Shown here piece after piece: positions 1 to 8,800 of a DNA stretch of 64,000 nt. The notes beneath the pieces were generated by a model that had not been told where the DNA came from, ran no database searches, and saw only the letters and a program-made list of their open reading frames with translations. A program made the position numbers and the translations under genes. Every line of letters starts with the position of its first letter. The first letter of the stretch is position 1. Location of the stretch: positions 33,762 through 97,761 of the forward strand of contig JAQVXV010000004.1 of the NCBI GenBank assembly GCA_028708945.1, written 5' to 3'. This DNA comes from Bacilli bacterium. Its GTDB lineage: Bacteria > Bacillota_I > Bacilli_A > RF39 > UBA660.

Positions 1-194
1 TATATTTCTATAATTCTTCCTTTAGGATATCCACCTATTCCTAAAGCAATATCTAAACTAATCGATCCACTTGAAATAACTTCTAATTTTTGTACTTCGT
101 TATTACCAAGTTTCATTACAGCTCCTTTTCCAAATTGTTTTTCAAGATCTAATAAAACTTGATCTAAAGTTTTATCTGAAGATGGTTTAACCAT
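1..194 (-). CDS. recA: RecA recombinase, N-terminal fragment (cut by window edge)
   Basis: Only the first 64 or so codons are present. The translation begins [20 protein letters not shown] and continues with [26 protein letters not shown] and YPKGRIIEI, which is the conserved RecA N-terminal helix and the start of the ATPase core. RecA forms filaments on single-stranded DNA for homologous recombination and triggers LexA self-cleavage. The ATG at 194 is preceded by a strong AAAGGAGG ribosome binding site. A consensus promoter and a LexA box lie upstream, so it should be SOS-inducible. The following genes pgsA and a rodZ-like gene also neighbour recA in Bacillus, although cinA, usually between them, is absent here. 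Confidence 0.95.
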   Translation of the reverse strand, partial: MVKPSSDKTLDQVLLDLEKQFGKGAVMKLGNNEVQKLEVISSGSISLDIALGIGGYPKGRIIEI

Positions 195-220
195 TTTGTT
201 TCCTCCTTTAGTATACCTGT

Positions 221-249
221 ATTATATATCTTATAAATTTGTTTGTCAA
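221..249 (-). promoter_or_regulatory. Sigma-A promoter of recA
   Basis: Read on the minus strand, TTGACA (244-249) and TATAAT (221-226) are separated by exactly 17 bases. Both hexamers match the vegetative consensus perfectly. The promoter sits just upstream of the recA ribosome binding site. Confidence 0.85.
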
Positions 250-258
250 TACTTTTTG

Positions 259-272
259 CAAACATTTGTTCG
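259..272 (-). promoter_or_regulatory. LexA (SOS) operator upstream of recA
   Basis: The minus strand reads CGAACAAATGTTTG, matching the Gram-positive LexA/DinR consensus CGAAC-N4-GTTYG. It lies about 10 bases upstream of the -35 hexamer of the recA promoter, a position where LexA could block RNA polymerase. Function is inferred from the consensus and the gene context. Confidence 0.75.
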
Positions 273-330
273 TTTTTTGTAAATGAGATTTTCCCTTATT
301 ATTTATATAGTAATATGAAATAAAAAATCC

Positions 331-356
331 TTAAAAAAAAGATACTTTTGTATCTT
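331..356 (-). terminator. Rho-independent terminator of pgsA
   Basis: On the minus strand AAGATAC-AAAA-GTATCTT forms a 7-bp stem and is followed by a run of T. It overlaps the pgsA stop codon, so it ends the rodZ-like/pgsA transcript. Confidence 0.7.
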
Positions 357-948
357 ATTTTATTTCTATTAAATGTTTGTTTATTGCATAATATTGGAAA
401 CCTGAAACAATTGATAATATTGTTGCAACTGCCAACAATAAATCAGCAACTCTTAGATTCCAAAATGCAAAAGGCAAGTTATAAAAGAATGCTAAGGTTA
501 AACCAACCATCATACATGCTGTTTTAATTTTACCGGTATTGATAGCAGCAACTACTTGTCCTTTGTTTCCGGCTATCATTTTGATTGAATTTACAGCAGT
601 ATCTCTAAATATTATAATTACCGGTATTATTGGATGAATAACTCCTTGTGCAGCTAATATAATCAAAGCCGAATTAACTAATACTTTATCAGCTATGGCA
701 TCGATCATTTTACCAAAATCTGTAATTAAATTATATTTTCTTGCTATATAGCCATCTAAGAAATCTGTTAATGACGCTATTATAAACAAGAAACCTGCTA
801 TGAAATATTTTATATCTACAACTATAGCTTCGTTAATAAATAATTTAGGTAAATTAATACCAATTTCACCAAATGGAAATAATAGTATAAATATAATTGC
901 TATTGTTAAATAGATTCTGAGCATTGTTAATTTATTAGGTAAATTCAT
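355..948 (-). CDS. pgsA: CDP-diacylglycerol-glycerol-3-phosphate 3-phosphatidyltransferase
   Basis: Integral membrane enzyme that transfers the phosphatidyl group from CDP-diacylglycerol to glycerol-3-phosphate, the committed step to phosphatidylglycerol. The CDP-alcohol phosphatidyltransferase signature D-G-x2-A-R-x8-G-x3-D-x3-D is present as DGYIAR, then G, D and D about residues 65-87. Hydrophobic segments lie before and after it. The 197-aa length is normal for bacterial PgsA. An AAGGAGG site precedes the ATG. It follows the rodZ-like gene by about a dozen bases and is probably co-transcribed; the same pair occurs beside recA in Bacillus. Confidence 0.93.
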   Translation of the reverse strand: MNLPNKLTMLRIYLTIAIIFILLFPFGEIGINLPKLFINEAIVVDIKYFIAGFLFIIASLTDFLDGYIARKYNLITDFGKMIDAIADKVLVNSALIILAAQGVIHPIIPVIIIFRDTAVNSIKMIAGNKGQVVAAINTGKIKTACMMVGLTLAFFYNLPFAFWNLRVADLLLAVATILSIVSGFQYYAINKHLIEIK

Positions 949-960
949 CTTAATTCCTCC

Positions 961-1398
961 TTAAAAAACATTGATTATGAACTTAAATAGAAAGTAAATT
1001 ATAATTAACACTATGATTGTAATAAATATATACATTAAAACTTTTTTTGCACTGACTTTTTCTTTATACTCGATTGTATAAGGAGAAGAAATCTTATCGC
1101 TATTTTTTTCTTTAATTTCTTTTTTAGCTTTTTTAATTTCATCAAGCGATATTTTAGATGTGTAATCAAATAAATATTCGTTGAATTCATCGACCATTTC
1201 TTCATAGTTTATTCCTAAATATTTTGAGTAATCACGAATAAAATACTTTAAATAGAAAATGTCTTTGAATTGTTCAATGTCCCCATTTTCAATATTTTCA
1301 ATTTGACTGGGGCGCATTTTTAAATCTTCAGCTGCTTCCTCTATAGAAATTCCTATATCTTCGCGAGCTAGTCTTAATTTCTCCCCGATTTCTTTCAT
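961..1398 (-). CDS. rodZ: RodZ/YmfM-like membrane protein with helix-turn-helix domain
   Basis: Residues 1-70 form an XRE-type helix-turn-helix of the HTH_25 class (IGEKLRLAREDIGISIEEAA, then RPSQIENIENGD), as in RodZ, a partner of MreB in rod-shape elongation. A charged linker follows, and one hydrophobic helix lies near residues 117-142. The protein then ends, so the extracytoplasmic domain of longer RodZ proteins is missing. At 145 aa it is a short form. The position immediately upstream of pgsA and recA matches Bacillus ymfM. A ribosome binding site GGTGG precedes the ATG. The assignment is from HTH type, topology and context; a generic membrane-bound regulator is the alternative. Confidence 0.65.
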   Translation of the reverse strand: MKEIGEKLRLAREDIGISIEEAAEDLKMRPSQIENIENGDIEQFKDIFYLKYFIRDYSKYLGINYEEMVDEFNEYLFDYTSKISLDEIKKAKKEIKEKNSDKISSPYTIEYKEKVSAKKVLMYIFITIIVLIIIYFLFKFIINVF

Positions 1399-1414
1399 TT
1401 CATTCCACCTTTAT

Positions 1415-1770
1415 AAATAAATAATTCTTTATAAGCCATGTTCTGTTCTTACAATGTAAGCGACAAACATTTATCTATCATATTGATCCTGATATCAGTT
1501 CGATTCCTTCTATCAAGTTCCCCTACCATAATTTGGGTTTCTCACTCGTGGGGTTTACCGCGTTCCAGACTATTCATTTCTAAATAGTATCGTCTCTTTG
1601 GCACTTTACGCTTAATATAACCATATCCTAAGACTTAGGTTAATTCAGCGCCGTTAGCTAAAAGCTACCTGAAGTTATTTTTTCCTTCAGCACGAACACT
1701 ACTATCGTCACAGATAGTGCGAGCATGGACTTTCCTCTACATTACAAGAATGCAGCGTTTGTCAAAGTAT
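1415..1770 (-). ncRNA. rnpB: RNase P RNA, class B (Bacillus type)
   Basis: The minus strand carries the hallmark blocks of the catalytic RNA of ribonuclease P in order: GAGGAAAGTCCATGCTCGCAC near the 5' end, GTAAACCCCACGAGTGAGAA and GGTAGGGGAAC in the middle, and ACAGAACATGGCTTATA at the 3' end. The spacing and the length of about 350 bases fit the class B fold. It processes the 5' ends of tRNA precursors. Its 5' end abuts or slightly overlaps the gpsB stop codon, the same neighbour as in Bacillus. The exact ends are estimated. Confidence 0.92.
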
Positions 1771-2090
1771 TATTTACCATATATGATTTTTTCTAAATTT
1801 GATAATCTTCGCAATAAGTCAGCATTAGATACATCAGTACCACCAGCTGTTTTCATTGCCTCTAACTGTGTTGCTAATCTTCTTATCTCTTGTTTTAATT
1901 TAACATTATCTTCAACAAGTTCTTTTTTTTCATATGCAAGTTCTTTTATAATTTTGTTATATTCCTCGTAATCTCTTATTACAACATCTAAAAATTTATC
2001 TACCTCTTGAGGACGATATCCTCTAGTATCGACTTTAAATTCTTTTTCTAATACATCTTTACTAGTTAATAAAATTCTATCTTGTAACAT
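1770..2090 (-). CDS. gpsB: Cell division regulator GpsB (DivIVA family)
   Basis: A 106-aa protein with the DivIVA-type membrane-binding N-terminus (ILLTSKDVLEKEF, GYRPQEVDKFLDVVIRDY), a central coiled coil around residues 40-75, and a short C-terminal helix (LLRRLSNLEKIIYG) like the GpsB hexamerisation segment. GpsB moves between septum and side wall and tunes PBP1 activity. The length is typical of GpsB and much shorter than DivIVA. The gene is directly upstream of rnpB in the same direction, as in other Bacilli, and a GAGGTGAG ribosome binding site precedes the ATG. Confidence 0.9.
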   Translation of the reverse strand: MLQDRILLTSKDVLEKEFKVDTRGYRPQEVDKFLDVVIRDYEEYNKIIKELAYEKKELVEDNVKLKQEIRRLATQLEAMKTAGGTDVSNADLLRRLSNLEKIIYGK

Positions 2091-2145
2091 ATTCTCACCT
2101 CAGTGATTTAATTATCTCAAAAGTTATATTTTTTGTCAACGAAAG

Positions 2146-4230
2146 TTATAGTTTTGTTTGGCAAAAGAAACAATGTTCATTTGTTGATGCATTTGCCATT
2201 CCACAATTTGGACAAAGTTTTTTATCGCTTTTGAACTCTTCAGCGTCTTGTCCAAAATCTTTCATCTTTTGAATAGGCTCATCTACATCTACATATCTTT
2301 TTCTAATTCCTAATATATAATCAATTTCTTTTGGTTCACTTCGACTATCTATTTTTTCTGGTACTCTACTGATTGCTTGCTTTAATTCCTTCGCTCTTTC
2401 TTGTTCTTTTAGAGCAATTTTTTCTTTTAATTCTTGTTCTTTTCGATGTAGTTCTATTTCTCTTTCTCTTGCTGCTTTCGCTTTCTTTATTCGTTCTTCT
2501 TCTTTTTGAAGCGCTAAAACTCGTTCTTCTTTTTCTTTTTTCTCTTTTTCTTCTTTTTTAATCTTAATTTCTTTATCGAGATTTGCTAAGTATTCTTCTT
2601 TTTCTTTTAACTTAGCTTGCAATGTTTCATATTGATTATCATTATCGGATTCTAATTTGTTAGTTTCTAATTCCTCTTTAATTTTTTGAATTCGTTTTTC
2701 TTCTAATGATCTTTCTAGTTGTTTTAAATATGCCTCTTTTTCTTCTCTCTCTTTTTCCAAACGAATTTTTTCTAACTCTGATTGATATGCTAAATCGGCT
2801 GCTTCTTTAATTTCTTTTTCTTTTTGAAGACGTTTTTCTTCTAATGATTTTTCTAAACGTTGTAAATACAATTCTTTTTCTTTTTGTTCCTTCTCCAAAC
2901 GATTTTGTTCTTGTTCTGCTTCTCTTGTTTGAGTAGCTGCCTCTTGTAATTCCTTACGTTTTTGTCTACGAGTAGCATCTAATTCAAACTCTAAATCGCG
3001 CAATTCTTTTTCTTTTACTTTTGCCAATTCATCTAATTTGTTTTTCTCAGCTATTTTTTCAGATTCTACTCTTAAAATTTCACTCTCTTGTTTTTCTTTT
3101 TCTTTTCTCTTATCATATAATTCTTTTTCAAGTTTTTCGATAAGTTTTTCTTTTTCTGTCGTTGTTTTTTGTTTTTCTATTTGTTTTACTTTTAATTCTT
3201 CTTCAATAACAGACAATTCTTCTTCTATTATTTTTGCTTCTTTTAGTAATTTTTCTTTTTCTGTATCTTTTGCAACACCTAATTTTTTAATGTCTATATC
3301 ACGTTGTTCTTTTTCTAAACGTTTTACATTTAATTTTTCCTCTAATTTTTTTAGATATTGATATGTTTCGCTTTCATTGCTTTCAACATTTAATAAAATT
3401 TTTGATTCTAATTCTTTTAATTCTTTTTCTTTTCTTTCTACTTCTTTTTCTAAACGTTCTTGCAATTTTTCTTTAGCATCTAAAAATCTTTCGGTTTTAG
3501 CATACATTGTTTGTGTTTCTAAACGTTTTTTTTCTAAATCTTGTTCTAATTCTCTTAAAAATTCAACTTTTTCTCTAGCTTCTTTTTCTAATTTTAATTT
3601 TTTAAGATTACGATCATGCAATAATTTGTCAGATTTTTCTTCTTCCTCAATTTTTGCAATTCTAGTTTGCTCTAATTCTTTTTCAACTTCTGTTAATAAT
3701 TTCTCTTTTTCATCTGTCTCTTTTTCAAGGTTTTTAACTCTATCTTCATGAGCTTTAAATAATTTTTTGTATTCTTCTTCTTCTATTTTTTGCTCAACTA
3801 TTTTTTCTTTTAATTTTTCTTCTAAAGTACTTAGTTGAACCTCTTTATTCATTAAAACTTTTTCAAGGTTTTTTATTTCTAATTCTTTTTGAGCACTTTT
3901 TAATTTTCTTTCTTCTTCTTTTTCTACTTGCTCTTTTCTTTTTTGCTCTAGTTCTAACTCTAAATCTTTTAAATACTTTTTCTTTTCAGAAGTATTTTCA
4001 TCGATGATTTCATCTTTTAATTCGCGTTCAATGTGTTTAAGGTATTCCTCTTTTAATTCACGCTCTTTTTTTAACCTTGCTTGTTCTTCTTGAAATTTTG
4101 CTTTTGCTTTTTCAATTTCATCTTCTTCCTTTTTTAATTCAACAAAAATTTCAGTTCCATTAAAACTACCGATTTCCTCTTCACTATCAAGAAAGGAATC
4201 CATCATATATTTTTTATCCTTTTCAGTCAT
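2146..4230 (-). CDS. Long coiled-coil protein with C-terminal zinc ribbon, unknown function
   Basis: A 694-aa protein, almost entirely charged heptad sequence rich in Glu, Lys, Leu and Arg. There is no signal peptide or membrane segment, so it is probably cytoplasmic. Sub-repeats of the form LEKELYDKRKEKEK / LERSLEEKRIQK recur about every 40-60 residues. The last 25 residues hold a treble-clef or zinc-ribbon motif, CPNC ... CFFC. The ATG has an AAGGAGG site 8 bases upstream and overlaps the end of the preceding gene, so it is translated with the cohesin-like protein and the dockerin protease. I do not recognise a family; low-complexity composition would produce false matches to SMC or myosin-like proteins. 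Confidence 0.75.
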   Translation of the reverse strand: MTEKDKKYMMDSFLDSEEEIGSFNGTEIFVELKKEEDEIEKAKAKFQEEQARLKKERELKEEYLKHIERELKDEIIDENTSEKKKYLKDLELELEQKRKEQVEKEEERKLKSAQKELEIKNLEKVLMNKEVQLSTLEEKLKEKIVEQKIEEEEYKKLFKAHEDRVKNLEKETDEKEKLLTEVEKELEQTRIAKIEEEEKSDKLLHDRNLKKLKLEKEAREKVEFLRELEQDLEKKRLETQTMYAKTERFLDAKEKLQERLEKEVERKEKELKELESKILLNVESNESETYQYLKKLEEKLNVKRLEKEQRDIDIKKLGVAKDTEKEKLLKEAKIIEEELSVIEEELKVKQIEKQKTTTEKEKLIEKLEKELYDKRKEKEKQESEILRVESEKIAEKNKLDELAKVKEKELRDLEFELDATRRQKRKELQEAATQTREAEQEQNRLEKEQKEKELYLQRLEKSLEEKRLQKEKEIKEAADLAYQSELEKIRLEKEREEKEAYLKQLERSLEEKRIQKIKEELETNKLESDNDNQYETLQAKLKEKEEYLANLDKEIKIKKEEKEKKEKEERVLALQKEEERIKKAKAAREREIELHRKEQELKEKIALKEQERAKELKQAISRVPEKIDSRSEPKEIDYILGIRKRYVDVDEPIQKMKDFGQDAEEFKSDKKLCPNCGMANASTNEHCFFCQTKL

Positions 4231-5824
4231 ATAGAGTTCCTCCTTTTTTAAATTTATATCCCATATTTTTTATGTTGGTGTTTTTCATTATGAGAAGTGC
4301 TAAAACAAATAGAACAACTATACTTCCTAATATTGCAATAAACAAGGTAAATGCACTGACTTTATGAACTGTTATTTGATAATAACCTACTTCTCCTTCA
4401 GCGCTTATTGATAAGATAACAATTCGACTGTTATTTTCTAATTTTTCGTTTCCAATTATTTTTACTTTAGTTCCTTCAATTAAAGGTTCGACTTTTATAT
4501 CTAAAGTATCAACATCTCGGATTTGTAAAGAATAAGAATTTATATTTTTGTCAAACTTGAAATCATATCCATCGATTGCTATTTTCTTAATTTCTGCACT
4601 TGGTACTGGTTCACCTTCCGCTAGTCTAACAAAGTTAATATTGTAAGTTCTTACCGAACCATTTTCCGCTGTTACATTAATTTTTAACGGGTTACTTCCA
4701 ACTACTAATTCCCCTAATGTCTCTACATCTACCTCAGAATTCTCGCTCGAAGCAGAAGCAGATACATTTATTCTTGTAACATCATAACCGACACTTACTG
4801 TATAGTTAGTATACTCAGGATTGAAATTTATTCTACCCTCACTTAATTTAACTGATTTCAATTTATTATTATCATCGCGGATATCTTTTCTATTCACGAT
4901 TATTTTATAAACTGTTACGCTTTTATTTTCAGCTAGAACTTTTACTAATATTTCGTTATCCCCGTAGTTTAATTTTTCGGTTCTATTCCCATATTTTGGC
5001 ATTAATACTGCTTTTGTAAATTCTGTCACTGCTTTTATTTCTATCGTACTAACATCACTTGCAACATTTACTTTATACAATTCCGAAGGTCCTTTTAAAA
5101 CAAGAAAATTATCGCCGACTTTTAAACTTTTTAAATTTCCATTTTTGTCTCTTTTATCAGGTCTTATAACTGTAATTGTATAAGTTTTTATAGCGCCACT
5201 TGCTGCTTTTACTTTTATTAATATTGAATTGTTTCCATAATCTAATTGCGCTGTTCTACTTCCAAAACCACTTACAAAAGACGCTGTATCATTTTCTTTT
5301 ACAGCTGTTATTGTTGTAGATGGAGCATCAATTGTAACACTATAATTTGTAATGGATTTACTAAAATTTATTTTAGCATTATTTAAATAAAGATTACTTA
5401 AATTATTGTTATTTGATAAAAGTGGGATTGCTACTGTTTTTGCAGATAGGTTTTCAGTATTACCATTTTCATCTGAGATTATTATTCCACTCAATGTTAA
5501 AGTTGCATTATTAACCGCTGATGAAGATAATTTTACTTGTAATGTCGCTACTGTTGATGAGGAAATTCCTGTTGAACGATAAAAAGCAATCTTAGAAGTA
5601 GATACTTGTCCACTCCAATCACTTCCTCTTGTCAAACCAGAAATTGTAGCATTATTGCTAATTCCAAGATTTGTTTGAACTCCCGCAACTTTTGTCCCTG
5701 ACACTTTTATTGTACAAGTAACTACGGCACCAGGCGCGCCACCATTACATGTTGCAGATAGACTCGCTGCTCTTACACCGATTGGCATTATTAATAATAT
5801 TATAAAAATGATAATTTTTTTCAT
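4223..5824 (-). CDS. Membrane-anchored surface protein: cohesin-like domain plus four cadherin-like beta-sandwich repeats
   Basis: A signal peptide (MKKIIIFIILLIMPIGVRA) is followed by an about 115-residue domain whose pattern (PGAVVTCTIKVSG, KVAGVQTNLGIS, SSTVATLQVKL) resembles a cohesin fold. Four repeats of about 85 residues follow, each with L..L...G..NF....NYSV and ending TY.I.V.R, typical of cadherin-like beta-sandwich repeats. A transmembrane helix near residues 490-513 and a short basic tail anchor it in the membrane with repeats outside. The chosen ATG at 5824 follows GAGGTGG; a GTG at 5836 is also possible but would sit on the ribosome binding site. The gene upstream encodes a dockerin protease, so this may be its cell-surface receptor. 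The cohesin call is by pattern only. Confidence 0.75.
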   Translation of the reverse strand: MKKIIIFIILLIMPIGVRAASLSATCNGGAPGAVVTCTIKVSGTKVAGVQTNLGISNNATISGLTRGSDWSGQVSTSKIAFYRSTGISSSTVATLQVKLSSSAVNNATLTLSGIIISDENGNTENLSAKTVAIPLLSNNNNLSNLYLNNAKINFSKSITNYSVTIDAPSTTITAVKENDTASFVSGFGSRTAQLDYGNNSILIKVKAASGAIKTYTITVIRPDKRDKNGNLKSLKVGDNFLVLKGPSELYKVNVASDVSTIEIKAVTEFTKAVLMPKYGNRTEKLNYGDNEILVKVLAENKSVTVYKIIVNRKDIRDDNNKLKSVKLSEGRINFNPEYTNYTVSVGYDVTRINVSASASSENSEVDVETLGELVVGSNPLKINVTAENGSVRTYNINFVRLAEGEPVPSAEIKKIAIDGYDFKFDKNINSYSLQIRDVDTLDIKVEPLIEGTKVKIIGNEKLENNSRIVILSISAEGEVGYYQITVHKVSAFTLFIAILGSIVVLFVLALLIMKNTNIKNMGYKFKKGGTLYD

Positions 5825-5832
5825 TGTCCACC

Positions 5833-8800
5833 TCACAAATTACCTATTAATTCTAATATATAACGATTTATTTTAACTAAATCATTGATCAAGATTTTGT
5901 TATCTTCTGTTACATCCGCTGCTATTTTCTCAGCTTCTATATTAATACTAGATAGTCCTAATATATAACGATTAATTTTTACTAAGTCTGCAACATTAAC
6001 TTGACCATCGCCATTTACATCTCCAGAAACTGATATTATATAGTTTATAGAAGAAGCTCCAGTAGTTAATACAAATTCTGTATTAGTTCCAATCAATATA
6101 TTGTTATTGTTAATTTTGTTTCCATCTTTATATATTTGATATGTACTTGATTTTTTTAATATATTATTGGTAAATTCACTTATAGTTAAATCAGAACTAA
6201 CTTTTGTTATCATGTTATTTCGTAATTTATAATTTTGAGAATTTAATTCATCTATTACTTTTACTGATACATTTTTAGTTACACCATTAGTTGTTCTAAT
6301 TGTTATGTTTGCATCACCGGTTGACTTGGCTGTAACTTTATTACCACTTAATGTAATATTTGGACTGGTCGTTTGATAAATTAATACTTTATTTATTATT
6401 GTTTGAGGTGACGCTGTTGCATTTATATATAAGCTTTCACCAACATTTATTGTATAACTAGATTTTTCTAGTACTATTCCCGTTGCCTCTTTTAATGATT
6501 GCAATTTGGCATAATTATCAATATACCAAATGTTTGAAAAATTAAAATTGCTATAACTTGTTTGATTGTTTATTGTACTAGAAGATTTCTTTAAAGTGTT
6601 TGTAGTTTCATCAAAAGTTGTTCCAAATAAGTCATTAGATGTAAAACTATAGTTATTTGATATAATATAATTTCCAGTTGCAACATTTCCTATTATTGCC
6701 CCTGAAGTCGTTCCACTAATAATACCAGAATTATAGGTTTTATCCAATAAAGAATTATAACTACTTGACAATATATATCCTACGATTCCACCAGAATTAT
6801 TACCAGTAATATCAGCGTTATTAGAACAATTTTTTATATTTAATGAAGTTCCATATCCTACGATTCCACCAATATTAGTTGTTCCGCTTATTTTTCCGCT
6901 ATTGTTAGATAAAGAGATTTCTACATTATTTAAATAGCCACTTATTCCACCAGTATTAGTTGTACCAGTTATTTTTGTTTGATTATTTGCGTTATTAATA
7001 ATAGTATTGGCACTATAACCAACAATACCTCCAGTATGTAACTCACCATAAATTTCAGATATATTTATAACTTTGTCGATACTAGTATAGTTAGCATATC
7101 CTAAAATACCACCAACATAAGAAGTTCCATCGACTACTGTATTATAACTTATTATTGACTTGATATCGTTACCATAAGATTTACCGATTATTCCCGTATA
7201 TTCTTTACCAACAATTGATGAATCCATAACTGTTAAATTGTGAATGAAAGCACCTTTTGTATTTCCAAATAAACCAGTATATTCGCTACTAGTATAAATG
7301 GCTAAATTCTTAATTGTATACCCCTTACCATCAAATATTCCTGTAAAAGGATTACTACTTGTTCCAATTGGAAAATATAAAATATCTTTGAAATCGATAT
7401 CATTACTTAAGATATAGTAACCATTTAAATTTGAACGAACAATATCAAAATCTCCAGGTTTACTTATATATATCGGTTCTGAAACATCAATATCTATAGT
7501 ATATATATTATTGATTGTAATTTTTGCAGTTCCATAATTGACACCTTTTATTACGCCATTTGTTATTGTAACTACATCGTTGTTACTAGTTTTATAAGTT
7601 AAGGTTAATCCACTAGGATTGTTTACCAAATATTTTATATTTCTAGATTGATTGAGGCCAACAGTTATTTTATCAATTGCAACACTTAATGTTGGTGTAA
7701 CATTTCCAATCGAAAAATTGATACTACCTTTACTACTGCCTGTAATTATTTCAATTGTATAAATATCATCTGGAATGCTTGTAGCTGAAATAACTGCTAA
7801 AGTTTTTCCGTTGATTAGATTATTTTTTTTAATTTGAAATTTATTAGTTACTATCTCTGAGGAACTATTTTTTATTCTATAGTTTAATGTTGTACCATTT
7901 CCTATATTTTTAGTGAATGTTTCTAATAATAAAGTTCCACCCGATTTAATTTTATTTTGTTTTACAACAGACTCAATACTAGGTGTAGAAAGCGCATTTA
8001 TATCTTCTGTATATGCCTTTATAAACACTGAATGTCCATTAGTATATTGATCATTCCATTTAGTTCCATTTAAGGAAGTAAAACTTTGATTAGGCATTAT
8101 TCCTACTAATTCTTTTTGGAAATTGTTGTTTGTCATATAAGACTGTAGTGGAATGTTATAAACAAAATCTTGATTATTTACAACATCTATCATAACTGCA
8201 AATTCTGTTTTAGATAAAGTTATTGGTTGTTCTAATTCATAAGTATAAAAACCCGCGAATTCAATTGTTATTGGTTTGCTGGTTATTTTTTTCATATTAG
8301 TGCTATTCAAACTACCATCTACTGAATTTACATAAACGTTTACTTGTGTATTTGGATTTAAAACATAGAAACTTATTTGAGTTAACAATTCGTCTTTGTT
8401 TCTTTTATTAAAGACATTAGCACCATATTTTGAACTAGAACGTGCTAAATCACCTGTTGGATTATATTGATAAATATTGTTATAATCGACATCTTTTACA
8501 GTAATAACGCCATTTATAAAATTTCCGATTACATAATCTTCATATGAATAATAATTAAATCCTCCATCACCCAAACCGGTTCCCCATGAATTTTGAACAA
8601 TCCATGCGCCATTTTGCGATGGTTTAGTTCCCTTTGTACCTTTATTAAATTTTTCTTTACTAAAATTATCATCCCATCCAATTATAACCATTGCATGTGG
8701 ATTGTTATTATACATCACTGATGAATCTGTATAAACAGAACTATAAGTAGTATTATAATAAACATTTGATGTCCCATAAACGTCGGGAGCTGCAGCTTGA

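Noticed and set aside
1440..1770. Small open frames over the RNase P RNA region
   Set aside because: The region is explained by rnpB, whose conserved blocks are clear.
2373..3751. Several open frames on the plus strand opposite the coiled-coil gene
   Set aside because: They are the reverse of Glu/Lys-rich codons and give Phe/Ser/Leu-rich nonsense without ribosome binding sites.
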